Positions 26,692 to 33,803 of a stretch of 64,000 nucleotides of DNA are shown piece by piece. Each line of letters opens with the position of its first letter. Position 1 is the stretch's first letter. The notes below the pieces were generated by a model, which saw nothing but the letters and a program-made list of their open reading frames with translations, did not search any database and was not told the DNA's origin. Made by a program: the position numbers and the translations under genes. Source of the DNA: Robertmurraya korlensis NBRC 107688 (GTDB lineage Bacteria; Bacillota; Bacilli; Bacillales; Cytobacillaceae); NCBI RefSeq assembly GCF_001591645.1, contig NZ_BCVH01000001.1, forward strand, positions 912,048 through 976,047. Direction: 5' to 3'.

Positions 26692-27888
26692 ATGTCAAGT
26701 AAGAAATTAGCCGCGTATTTAAATGGAAATTTAGAAGATTTAAAGGGGAAGGGTCTATATAACGTAATCGACCCACTTGAAAGCGCAAACGGTCCAATGA
26801 TTACGATTACCGGAAAAGAGCTCGTGAATCTTTCTTCCAATAATTATCTAGGACTCGCCACCGATTCTCGTCTTAAGGAAGCAGCATTGGAAGCCATCCA
26901 ACAGTATGGGGTAGGAGCGGGTGCTGTTAGAACAATTAATGGAACGTTAAAGCTTCACATAGAACTAGAGGAAAAGTTAGCTCAATTTAAGCAAACAGAA
27001 GCCGCGATTGCTTACCAGTCAGGTTTCAACTGTAATATGGCTGCCATCTCAGGCATTATGGATAAAAACGATGCCATTCTTTCTGATGAGTTAAATCATG
27101 CGTCTATTATAGATGGATGCCGTTTATCTAGAGCAAAAGTCATTCGCTACAATCATTCTGACATGGACGATCTTCGTGCAAAAGCAAAGGAAGCAATGGA
27201 ATCAGGTCTTTACAATAAAGTAATGGTGATAACGGATGGTGTGTTTTCCATGGATGGCGACATTGCAAAGCTACCTGAAATCGTTGAAATTGCAGAGGAG
27301 TTTGATTTAATCACATATGTGGATGATGCTCACGGATCTGGTGTCCTTGGAAAGGGTGCTGGAACGGTAAAGCACTTCGGATTATCAGACAAAGTAGATC
27401 TACAAATCGGGACTCTATCAAAAGCTATCGGAGTTGTCGGTGGTTATGTAGCGGGGAATCAAGATTTAATAGACTGGTTAAAGGTCCGTAGTAGACCGTT
27501 TTTATTCTCTACCTCATTAACTCCAGCTGATGTTGCTGCTAGTATTCGTGCCATTGAATTATTAATGGAAAGCTCTGAGTTAAACGAAAAGCTTTGGGAA
27601 AATGCCAACTATCTAAAAGAAGGCCTAGTTAAATTAGGCTTTAATATTGGTGACAGTGAAACTCCGATTACGCCATGTATTATTGGTGATGAAGTGAAAA
27701 CTCAGGAGTTTAGCAAGCGACTTTACGAAGAAGGTGTTTACGCAAAATCAATCGTCTTCCCAACCGTACCAAAAGGGACTGGAAGAGTGAGAAACATGCC
27801 ATCGGCTGCGCACTCAAAAGAAATGCTAGACAAAGCACTTGTTATTTATGAAAAGGTTGGGAAAGAGCTAGGAATCATCACAGAGTAA
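26692..27888 (+). CDS. kbl: Glycine C-acetyltransferase (2-amino-3-ketobutyrate CoA ligase)
   Basis: A 398-residue PLP enzyme that splits 2-amino-3-ketobutyrate with CoA into glycine and acetyl-CoA. PLP-anchoring Lys244 sits in [16 protein letters not shown]. Other family marks are [24 protein letters not shown] and [15 protein letters not shown]. The start at 26692 follows AAGGGGG by 8 bp. The longer frame from 26653 has no ribosome site. It is followed 20 bp later by tdh, and together they degrade threonine. The alternative 8-amino-7-oxononanoate synthase is less likely given the tdh neighbour. Confidence 0.95.
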   Translation: MSSKKLAAYLNGNLEDLKGKGLYNVIDPLESANGPMITITGKELVNLSSNNYLGLATDSRLKEAALEAIQQYGVGAGAVRTINGTLKLHIELEEKLAQFKQTEAAIAYQSGFNCNMAAISGIMDKNDAILSDELNHASIIDGCRLSRAKVIRYNHSDMDDLRAKAKEAMESGLYNKVMVITDGVFSMDGDIAKLPEIVEIAEEFDLITYVDDAHGSGVLGKGAGTVKHFGLSDKVDLQIGTLSKAIGVVGGYVAGNQDLIDWLKVRSRPFLFSTSLTPADVAASIRAIELLMESSELNEKLWENANYLKEGLVKLGFNIGDSETPITPCIIGDEVKTQEFSKRLYEEGVYAKSIVFPTVPKGTGRVRNMPSAAHSKEMLDKALVIYEKVGKELGIITE

Positions 27889-27907
27889 GCATAATTGGAG
27901 GAGAAAC

Positions 27908-28858
27908 ATGAAACGCATTTTGATTACCGGTGCATTAGGACAAATCGGATCAGAGTTAACCGTCAAGTTAAGAGAAATTTATGGTACTGACAATGTGGTG
28001 GCAACTGACATTCGCAAAAATGAAAGTAAAGCAGCTTTAAATGGACCATTTGAGATGGTAGACGTGACAGACGGGGCTAGAATGCTAGAAGTAGCGAAGA
28101 ACTATAAAACAGATACTGTTATTCATATGGCAGCACTCCTATCAGCGACGGCAGAAGCAAATCCTGTGTTTGCTTGGAATTTGAATATGGGTGGACTGAT
28201 GAATGCACTTGAAACAGCTCGTGAGACGAAAAGTCAGTTTTTTACACCGAGCTCGATTGGAGCCTTTGGTCCTACCACACCTAAAGTAAATACCCCTCAG
28301 GACACGATCCACCGTCCAACGACGATGTATGGTGTAAATAAGGTAGCAGGTGAGCTACTTTCGGATTATTACTATCATCGGTACGGGGTTGATACAAGAG
28401 GTCTTCGATTCCCTGGATTAATATCGTATGAAACTGCACCAGGTGGAGGTACAACTGATTACGCAGTCGAAATTTATTACAAGGCTCTTAAGTTTGGACA
28501 GTATACCTCCTATATAAAAGAAGGGACGTACATGGATATGATGTACATGCCTGATGCGCTAAATGCCATCGTTGATTTAATGGAGGCGGATGCATCCCGA
28601 CTCGTCCATCGAAATTCCTTTAATGTGACAGCCATGAGCTTTGCGCCTGAGGAAATTGCCGCCGAAATCAGAAAGCACATTCCATATTTTACAATAAAAT
28701 ACGATGTGGACCCCATTCGTCAAGGAATTGCTGACAGCTGGCCAGACTCAATTGATTGTACCGCTGCTAGGGAAGAATGGGGCTTTAAAACGGACTTTAC
28801 ATTAGAGACAATGACGATTGATATGCTGGAACAATTAAGAAAAAAGATTATTTCATAA
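27908..28858 (+). CDS. tdh: SDR-type L-threonine 3-dehydrogenase
   Basis: A 316-residue NAD-dependent enzyme of the extended short-chain dehydrogenase family that oxidises L-threonine to 2-amino-3-ketobutyrate. It has [11 protein letters not shown] for NAD binding at residues 6-16 and catalytic Tyr141 and Lys145 in YGVNK, with the preceding Ser in TPSSIGAFG. The [28 protein letters not shown] stretch is characteristic of SDR-type TDH rather than zinc-dependent Tdh. GGAGGAG precedes the ATG. The product is passed to the kbl enzyme. Confidence 0.93.
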   Translation: MKRILITGALGQIGSELTVKLREIYGTDNVVATDIRKNESKAALNGPFEMVDVTDGARMLEVAKNYKTDTVIHMAALLSATAEANPVFAWNLNMGGLMNALETARETKSQFFTPSSIGAFGPTTPKVNTPQDTIHRPTTMYGVNKVAGELLSDYYYHRYGVDTRGLRFPGLISYETAPGGGTTDYAVEIYYKALKFGQYTSYIKEGTYMDMMYMPDALNAIVDLMEADASRLVHRNSFNVTAMSFAPEEIAAEIRKHIPYFTIKYDVDPIRQGIADSWPDSIDCTAAREEWGFKTDFTLETMTIDMLEQLRKKIIS

Positions 28859-28866
28859 GGGAAGAA

Positions 28867-28897
28867 GGGAGCTGTTCATTATGGCAGCCCCTTTTTT
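28867..28897 (+). terminator. Terminator of kbl-tdh
   Basis: GGGAGCTG and CAGCCCC (single bulge) around 10 nt, followed by TTTTTT. Confidence 0.75.
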
Positions 28898-29189
28898 ATC
28901 GGTTATGACAATATACCCCTAACATATCTTTTACTGTATTGGCATCATTCGTTTGAATATAATAGTGGTCACCGTCTAACTGTCCAGAAAATTCTTTGAT
29001 TCCTTGCTGCTTTAAAAAGTCATCCACATCCTCAATAGAATCAGATTGATTTAATAAGATCTTATATCCAACAAAATCATTGTTTACATAGATTTCATAG
29101 CGATCATCCTGTAGCTTTCCATTAGCAAAATCTTCTGATGGAAAAAAATTCCCACTAACAATTTGCGACTGTATACGTGAATCCGACAT
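28896..29189 (-). CDS. Small acidic protein of unknown function
   Basis: A 97-residue soluble protein with alternating short strands (YEIYVNNDFVGYKILL, HYYIQTNDANTVKDML). I do not recognise the family. GGGGGG precedes the ATG by 7 bp, and codon use resembles the neighbours, so it is probably a real gene. It ends against the kbl-tdh terminator and lies downstream of selD on the same strand, but is read from the other side of the selD terminator, so it is not part of the selD transcript. Confidence 0.6.
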   Translation of the reverse strand: MSDSRIQSQIVSGNFFPSEDFANGKLQDDRYEIYVNNDFVGYKILLNQSDSIEDVDDFLKQQGIKEFSGQLDGDHYYIQTNDANTVKDMLGVYCHNR

Positions 29190-29266
29190 AGTTTAGTTCC
29201 CCCCTTTAATCTCTTTAAAGGTTAGCATCTCCGTATATCCTGAAGCTATGGATGGTAGTTATACAC

Positions 29267-29297
29267 AAAAAAGCAGCGAATGTGAGCATTCACTGCC
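29267..29297 (-). terminator. Terminator of selD
   Basis: GCAGTGAATG and CATTCGCTGC (one G-U pair) around CTCA, followed on the minus strand by TTTTTTG. Confidence 0.88.
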
Positions 29298-29307
29298 TTT
29301 GTATAGA

Positions 29308-30348
29308 TCATTTTACATAAATTAGCTTATCTTTCTTTTCCACAACTTGGCCAATAATGGTATATACGGAATCAATTGACGTATACTGCTCAGCTTCCTC
29401 TGAAGAAAGAGCGATCAAAAGTCCACCTGAAGTAATGGCATCACAAAGGACCAGCTGTTGTTGTAACGTTATTTCACTGCTATAATCGATAACCTTTTCA
29501 AGCCATTTATGATTAGACTTGGAACCGCCTGGAACAATCCCTTGCTCAGCAAGCTCGTAGGTCCCATCAAGAACAGGTACTTTTTCAAGATCAATCTCAA
29601 AACTCACGTCACTGCCCCTAGCGATCTCACTCGCATGACCTAGTAAGCCAAAACCTGTGACATCTGTAACGGCATGTGGAGAGAAGTCCTTTAATCGTTC
29701 ACAAGCAACTTTGTTCAACTCCGCCATAAGCAGCGTAACCGTTTCCTCTTGTTCCTTTGTTACGACAGAGCGTTTAATTCCAGTAGTCATAATACCAACA
29801 CCAATTGGCTTTGTTAAAACAAGCACATCACCAGGCTTTGCCCCAATGTTTTTCCAAATTTTGTTTGGGTCAACGATACCTGTCACCGAAAGTCCGAATT
29901 TAGGCTCTTGATCATCAATGGAGTGACCACCGATCGTTAATGCTCCGGCCTCAACCACCTTATCACTCGCGCCTTTTAAAATCTCAGATAAAATTTCTGC
30001 TCCTAGCTTTTTAACAGGATAGCCAACAATATTTAATGCCGTTTTCGGTGTTCCACCCATGGCGTACACGTCACTCAATGCATTAGCTGCTGCAATTTGA
30101 CCAAACATATATGGGTCATCAACAATTGGTGTAAAATAATCAATTGTTTGAATGATGGCTAAAGAATCTGTTAACTGATATACCCCTGCATCGTCAGACG
30201 TTTCATGTCCGACTAACAGCTCTGGGGTTCTTTTTTGTTCAGGTAAAAGGCGCAAAACTTGCGCTAAGTCCTCAGGACCAATTTTACAGCCTCAACCAGC
30301 CTTCGTAGAAAGGGAAGTTAGTCGTACTTTTTCTAACTCGCTCATCAT
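29308..30348 (-). CDS. selD: Selenophosphate synthase, itself a selenoprotein (in-frame TGA = Sec19)
   Basis: SelD makes selenophosphate from selenide and ATP, the selenium donor for Sec-tRNA. Read through one TGA (30294-30292), the frame gives 346 residues. The N terminus then reads MMSELEKVRLTSLSTKAGUGCKIG, where the AG(U/C)GCK motif is the catalytic Cys/Sec site of the family and Lys22 is the conserved lysine. Downstream, DDAGVY, QTIDYFTP, AANALSDVYAMGG, GGHSIDD and TDVTGFGLLGHASE are standard SelD metal and ATP motifs. GGAGG lies 6 bp before the ATG at 30348, which fits a start above the TGA. A call stopping at the TGA would begin at 30255 and lose the active site. Confidence 0.95.
30250..30278 (-). 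promoter_or_regulatory. SECIS-like hairpins after the selD TGA
   Basis: On the minus strand two hairpins follow the TGA. A small one (GTCC, loop TGA, GGAC) begins 13 nt after it. A perfect 6-bp one (GCGCAA, loop GTT, TTGCGC) begins 27 nt after it. Bacterial SECIS stems sit in this window. Which of the two SelB would bind cannot be decided by eye. Confidence 0.5.
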
Positions 30349-30524
30349 CACTCACCTCCAAGATTTAGTATACAACCTATACGGAGGAAAATCACTTTTT
30401 TAGTAGTACGGATAAAGGGAAGTTAGTAACCTTGCGAAAACTAGTAAAACTGTAATAAAATAGCTTTATCACAAATAAATGAAAGTTTTGTGAAATCTTT
30501 CTGCAGAAAATGGAGGAAGCTACG

Positions 30525-30758
30525 ATGTCTTTTGAGGTTAAAGTTGAATTTTGCATGATGTGAAACTACGCACCAAAAGCCGCGAGTTTCGCGGAAGACC
30601 TGTTTAATCATTTCCGTAAGGATATTACGAAATTAGAGCTTATACCTGGTTCTGGTGGCGTTTTCGAAGTAACGGTAAATGGTGAAAAGATTTATTCAAA
30701 GGCTGAAACGGGAGTTTTCCCAAAAAGCCCAGACATTATCGCTAAAATGGAAAGCTAA
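30525..30758 (+). CDS. SelW-like Rdx-family selenoprotein (in-frame TGA = Sec13)
   Basis: A 77-residue protein of the SelT/SelW/SelH (Rdx) family, a thioredoxin-like redox fold. It begins MSFEVKVEFCMMUNYAPKAA: the first strand is followed by the CxxU motif (Cys10, Sec13) at the TGA 30561-30563, the family's hallmark. The rest reads LELIPGSGGVFEVTVNGEKIYSKAETGVFPKSPDI, matching the GxFEV and FP pattern of Rdx proteins. GGAGG lies 8 bp before the ATG, and the frame ends in a normal TAA before a strong terminator. Without Sec decoding the gene would be only 12 codons long, so it is easily overlooked. It is divergent from selD with 176 bp between. Confidence 0.93.
30580..30594 (+). promoter_or_regulatory. 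SECIS-like hairpin in the selW-like gene
   Basis: A 5-bp GC stem CCGCG with loop AGTTT and CGCGG starts 16 nt after the TGA, the position expected for a bacterial SECIS apical stem. Confidence 0.55.
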
Positions 30759-30767
30759 TATAGCAAC

Positions 30768-30798
30768 AAAAGCCGTCTATTTACCTTAGACGGCTTTT
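30768..30798. terminator. Bidirectional terminator
   Basis: AAAAGCCGTCTA and TAGACGGCTTTT around 7 nt, between the convergent selW-like and cotM-like genes. Confidence 0.88.
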
Positions 30799-30820
30799 CA
30801 TTTTGTATTAAAGGAAGAGG

Positions 30821-31192
30821 TTACCTCTTTATCTCTATCTGACGGTCAACAGGCGCTAACGTTTTTTCTTTATCAATACTAACTTCTAGTATTTGCTCGA
30901 ATTGTCTCGCACCAACCACATGTTCTCTTACATCAAATGGCCAATCCACTTTTCTTTTTCGAAGCTTTCCGTTACAGATGACAGAAATAATTACCTTATG
31001 ATCTTGAAGGGATACATTAGTTTCGGATGTCTCTTCAGGTATTACGGCTTCAATAATAAATTGTGTCCCAGATTCAAATAAATCTAAGCGAAAGGCGGTT
31101 TCGTCCAAAAAAGTTGTTAGCGGATCCAAAAACAAGGTTTCTAACCATTTGTCTATAGAATGAGAGTCAGAATTCTTTTTTGAAGATGTCAT
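30821..31192 (-). CDS. cotM: CotM-like spore coat protein (Hsp20 fold)
   Basis: A 123-residue protein with an alpha-crystallin-like core (FIIEAVIPEETSETNVSLQDHKVIISV...). CotM of B. subtilis is an outer spore-coat protein of the same small-heat-shock type, and it sits beside sspP-sspO-citB there. The same neighbours follow here (sspP, sspO, aconitase), so synteny supports the name more than the weak fold match. GAGAGG precedes the ATG. Expression would be expected late in the mother cell, but I could not define its promoter. Confidence 0.75.
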   Translation of the reverse strand: MTSSKKNSDSHSIDKWLETLFLDPLTTFLDETAFRLDLFESGTQFIIEAVIPEETSETNVSLQDHKVIISVICNGKLRKRKVDWPFDVREHVVGARQFEQILEVSIDKEKTLAPVDRQIEIKR

Positions 31193-31301
31193 CGTTGTAT
31201 TCCTCTCGTGTATTTGATAACTGTTATTATGGTATGAGAATTTTTTCTAACGGTGAAACATGGTATACTAAACAGGCAAAATAAGGGCTGGAGGGTTACT
31301 T

Positions 31302-32726
31302 TTGAAGGAGTCTGTTCGATACATACCACCGATTCACGAGCTTCAAAAAGATGTTCGTTTTTCTACACTCGCACAAACATACGGAATTGACACAAACGAA
31401 ATGAATACTGTTTTAAAAAGCGCCGTCAATACTATCCGCAATCAATTACTTTCAGGAGGCTGGGAAGGCGAATTGCCTGGAACTCAACCATTTATAGATG
31501 AACTATTTGAGCAAACGGAACAGGATCTAAAACAAACTTTTCAATACACGATTAAAAGAGTGATCAATGCAACAGGAACCATATTACATACAAACCTTGG
31601 TAGGGCACGCCTCAGTGAAAACGCAATGGCCCATGTCATTCAAACTGCCCAACACTACTCTAACCTAGAATACAAGTTAGCTGAAGGAGAAAGGGGATCC
31701 AGGCATGCTCATGTAGAGGAGCTTATTAAACGATTAACCGGTGCAGAAGCCGCTATGGTCGTAAATAACAATGCTGCTGCCGTTTTCCTAGTATTACGGG
31801 CGCTAGCGTATCAAAAAGAAGTAATTGTTTCAAGGGGACAATTGGTTGAAATAGGAGGTTCTTTCCGTATTTCTTCTATTATGGAAGAGAGCGGAGCAAA
31901 GCTGGTAGAGGTAGGAACAACAAACAAAACCCATTTGTATGATTTTGAATATGCTATTAGTGAAGAAACAGCCATGATCCTGAAGGTACATACGAGTAAT
32001 TTTAAGGTCATTGGATTTACTAAGTCTGTTGAGACATCAGATTTAGTAAACCTCACAAAAAAACATGAGAACGTCATTTTTTATGAGGATTTAGGGAGTG
32101 GAGCATTATACGACTATAGTCAGCATGGAATTGGGGAAGAACCAGTTGTATCTGACGTTCTTAAGCAAGGGGTTGATATTGTCTCTTTTAGCGGGGATAA
32201 GCTACTAGGTGGACCACAAGCAGGTATCATTGCTGGTAAAAAGTCTTTAATTGATCAGCTGAAGAAGCATCAACTGGCTCGAGTGCTGCGTGTTGATAAA
32301 ATGACACTTGCGGCACTTGAGGGAACCTTACAAGATTACAGTAAAGGAACAGCAGCGAGTCAGACCATTCCCGTTGTTCGAGATCTGCTTGCCACCAAGT
32401 CAGAGATACAAAAACGAACCAAGCAGTTTATTGAAAGGTTAACAACCCAAACGAATGCTTATACAGTGACAAGTAAGGAGTCTATCAGTCAAGTGGGGGG
32501 AGGGACGATGCCTGACGTTGAACTACCCACGGTAGTTGTCCATATCAAAAGTGAGACCATGGCGGCAGAAACATTAGCTAACCGTCTTAGAACCGAAAAT
32601 ACTCCTCCTATTGTGGCACGTATTCAAAAGGAAGAACTGCTACTGGATTTACGAACGGTGACAGTCGAAGAAGAGGATATTATTGTAAATGCGCTAGTTT
32701 TCATAGATAGGATGAAAGAGCTGTAG
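31302..32726 (+). CDS. selA: L-seryl-tRNA(Sec) selenium transferase
   Basis: A 474-residue PLP enzyme that turns Ser-tRNA(Sec) into Sec-tRNA(Sec) using selenophosphate. The N-terminal tRNA-binding helical region (IPPIHELQKD) precedes the PLP fold: RVINATGTILHTNLGRARL, SNLEYKLAEGERGSRH, MVVNNNAAAVFL and PLP-anchoring Lys300 in SFSGDKLLGGPQAG. The start is TTG at 31302 with GGAGG 7 bp upstream, giving the expected N terminus. It has its own terminator and is not followed by selB, unlike many selAB operons. Its intactness, with SelD and three Sec codons nearby, indicates active Sec decoding. Confidence 0.95.
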   Translation: MKESVRYIPPIHELQKDVRFSTLAQTYGIDTNEMNTVLKSAVNTIRNQLLSGGWEGELPGTQPFIDELFEQTEQDLKQTFQYTIKRVINATGTILHTNLGRARLSENAMAHVIQTAQHYSNLEYKLAEGERGSRHAHVEELIKRLTGAEAAMVVNNNAAAVFLVLRALAYQKEVIVSRGQLVEIGGSFRISSIMEESGAKLVEVGTTNKTHLYDFEYAISEETAMILKVHTSNFKVIGFTKSVETSDLVNLTKKHENVIFYEDLGSGALYDYSQHGIGEEPVVSDVLKQGVDIVSFSGDKLLGGPQAGIIAGKKSLIDQLKKHQLARVLRVDKMTLAALEGTLQDYSKGTAASQTIPVVRDLLATKSEIQKRTKQFIERLTTQTNAYTVTSKESISQVGGGTMPDVELPTVVVHIKSETMAAETLANRLRTENTPPIVARIQKEELLLDLRTVTVEEEDIIVNALVFIDRMKEL

Positions 32727-32752
32727 GGAATGACCTACAGCTCTTTATTTTT
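32715..32752. terminator. Bidirectional terminator of selA and sspP
   Basis: AAAGAGCTGTAGG and CCTACAGCTCTTT around 6 nt, followed by ATTTTT. The selA stop lies in the stem. Confidence 0.9.
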
Positions 32753-32897
32753 ACATATCATGTCCTGAGTTATGCTTTTGTCTTGTATGGTTACGGTTTT
32801 TTACCTTTTTAGACCCGCTGAGTGGCTCTGGTTGGCTACCGTTGTTGTGACCTTTTGGTGCATTTTTACGTATGTCTTTTCCGTCATTTTTGTTCAT
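32751..32897 (-). CDS. sspP: Small acid-soluble spore protein P
   Basis: A 48-residue minor spore core protein. The C-terminal two thirds ([19 protein letters not shown], then HNSGHDM) is almost identical to B. subtilis SspP. The start is set at the ATG ending at 32897, 7 bp after AGGAGG. A second ATG two codons upstream is too close to the ribosome site. A sigma-G-like promoter lies just upstream (32916-32945). In B. subtilis sspP sits between cotM and sspO. Here selA has been inserted between cotM and sspP, and the gene at 33008 between sspP and sspO. Confidence 0.93.
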   Translation of the reverse strand: MNKNDGKDIRKNAPKGHNNGSQPEPLSGSKKVKNRNHTRQKHNSGHDM

Positions 32898-32915
32898 TTT
32901 CATCCCTCCTATTGA

Positions 32916-32945
32916 TAGGATGGAATGTGCAAGATTTTTTATACC
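32916..32945 (-). promoter_or_regulatory. Sigma-G-like promoter of sspP
   Basis: On the minus strand GGTATA, 17-bp spacer and CATCCTA. The forespore sigma-G consensus is roughly TGHATR-N17/18-CATWHTA. The gene's role in the spore core fits. Confidence 0.45.
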
Positions 32946-33007
32946 GAATATTTTTATCGTTACCTGCACAATTTAACCTCAAGCAAATAAAGAAAGGAGA
33001 GGCTTAC

Positions 33008-33268
33008 ATGCCTTACAAAGAGGATAAACAGCATGCATTTTTAGCAGCTCAGCAAGGCGTAAATGAAGCGCAAGAGCTGTATAACGATATTGTTCAAGAC
33101 AGCGCTAACTACGGTCATCAATTAAAGCACTTGAAAAAAGAAGTAAATGAAGCATATGCGCAAATCGAAAATGCGCTTGAAGTAGCATCTGAAACTCAAA
33201 GAGCTCAGCTAGAAAGATTTCAACAGGATTTACAATCCATTGTTACAGAAGTAAATATGACTGAATAA
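33008..33268 (+). CDS. Small helical protein, DUF2524/YtzC-like
   Basis: An 86-residue, almost entirely helical protein with heptad-like spacing (LKHLKKEVNEAYAQIENALEVASETQRAQLERFQQDLQSI), probably a short coiled coil or helical hairpin. Size and pattern recall the YtzC (DUF2524) proteins of Bacillus, whose function is unknown. The start at 33008 follows AAAGGAGA. Longer frames upstream overlap the sspP promoter and lack a ribosome site. It is read opposite to sspP and sspO and lies between them, splitting what is an operon in B. subtilis. Confidence 0.65.
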   Translation: MPYKEDKQHAFLAAQQGVNEAQELYNDIVQDSANYGHQLKHLKKEVNEAYAQIENALEVASETQRAQLERFQQDLQSIVTEVNMTE

Positions 33269-33275
33269 TATAGAT

Positions 33276-33308
33276 AAAGCTGACTCGAGATTATCGAGTC
33301 AGCTTTTG
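33276..33308. terminator. Bidirectional terminator
   Basis: AAAGCTGACTCGA and TCGAGTCAGCTTT around GATTA, followed by TG. It separates the helical protein gene from convergent sspO. Confidence 0.88.
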
Positions 33309-33321
33309 TTCGTAATACTAT

Positions 33322-33471
33322 TTATTGATTCTTTTTTCTTTTCTTATTATTTTTCTTTTGCATTTCTGTTAGTGGTTCATTCGAATACTCTTCATTATAA
33401 CCAGCTCCCATACCTTGAGCACTAGCAGCGTTCGTGGTTGGGATTACATGGTTTGCTTTTCTTTTTGCCAT
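33322..33471 (-). CDS. sspO: Small acid-soluble spore protein O
   Basis: A 49-residue minor [21 protein letters not shown], the QGxGAGY motif and the basic NNKKRKKNQ tail match B. subtilis SspO. GGAGGTGA lies before the ATG ending at 33471. It is divergent from the aconitase gene, as in B. subtilis. Confidence 0.92.
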   Translation of the reverse strand: MAKRKANHVIPTTNAASAQGMGAGYNEEYSNEPLTEMQKKNNKKRKKNQ

Positions 33472-33665
33472 CTCTATCACCTCCAATGATATTTTCACCA
33501 AATTGATATGGATAATACTGTCCAAAATAAAGCCACTACTTTTCCACCATAGTTTTACTTCAAACCTTTTACTTTCCAAATAAAAAGAACCAATTAAACA
33601 TACCAAGATTTTAATGATACTAAACAGGAGAACAGGAAATAACATAAGGTGAACTTATCAAAAAC

Positions 33666-33683
33666 AATAACTTTCTTGTTATT
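33666..33683 (+). promoter_or_regulatory. CcpC-like dyad upstream of aconitase
   Basis: Within the 332-bp sspO-acnA gap, AATAAC and GTTATT form a perfect inverted repeat around TTTCTT. CcpC, the citrate-responsive repressor of citB in B. subtilis, binds ATAA/TTAT dyads upstream of the promoter. Possible promoter elements TATACA (33690) and TAATAT (33710) follow. The assignment is by similarity of site and target only. Confidence 0.4.
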
Positions 33684-33803
33684 TACTTATACAAAAGGTT
33701 GTATTAAGATAATATTGAAAGGAAAGTTTGAAGAAAATTCATTTTTTTCACTTTTCGACTATCAATCTATCGGTATATGAACATTGTAATGGGGGTAATT
33801 CAT

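Noticed and set aside
26514..26840. A 108-residue minus frame upstream of kbl
   Set aside because: It overlaps the start of kbl and has no plausible ribosome site or family.
30349..30524. Sec tRNA gene between selD and the selW-like gene
   Set aside because: No cloverleaf or TCA anticodon arm is visible. The gap is AT-rich promoter sequence.
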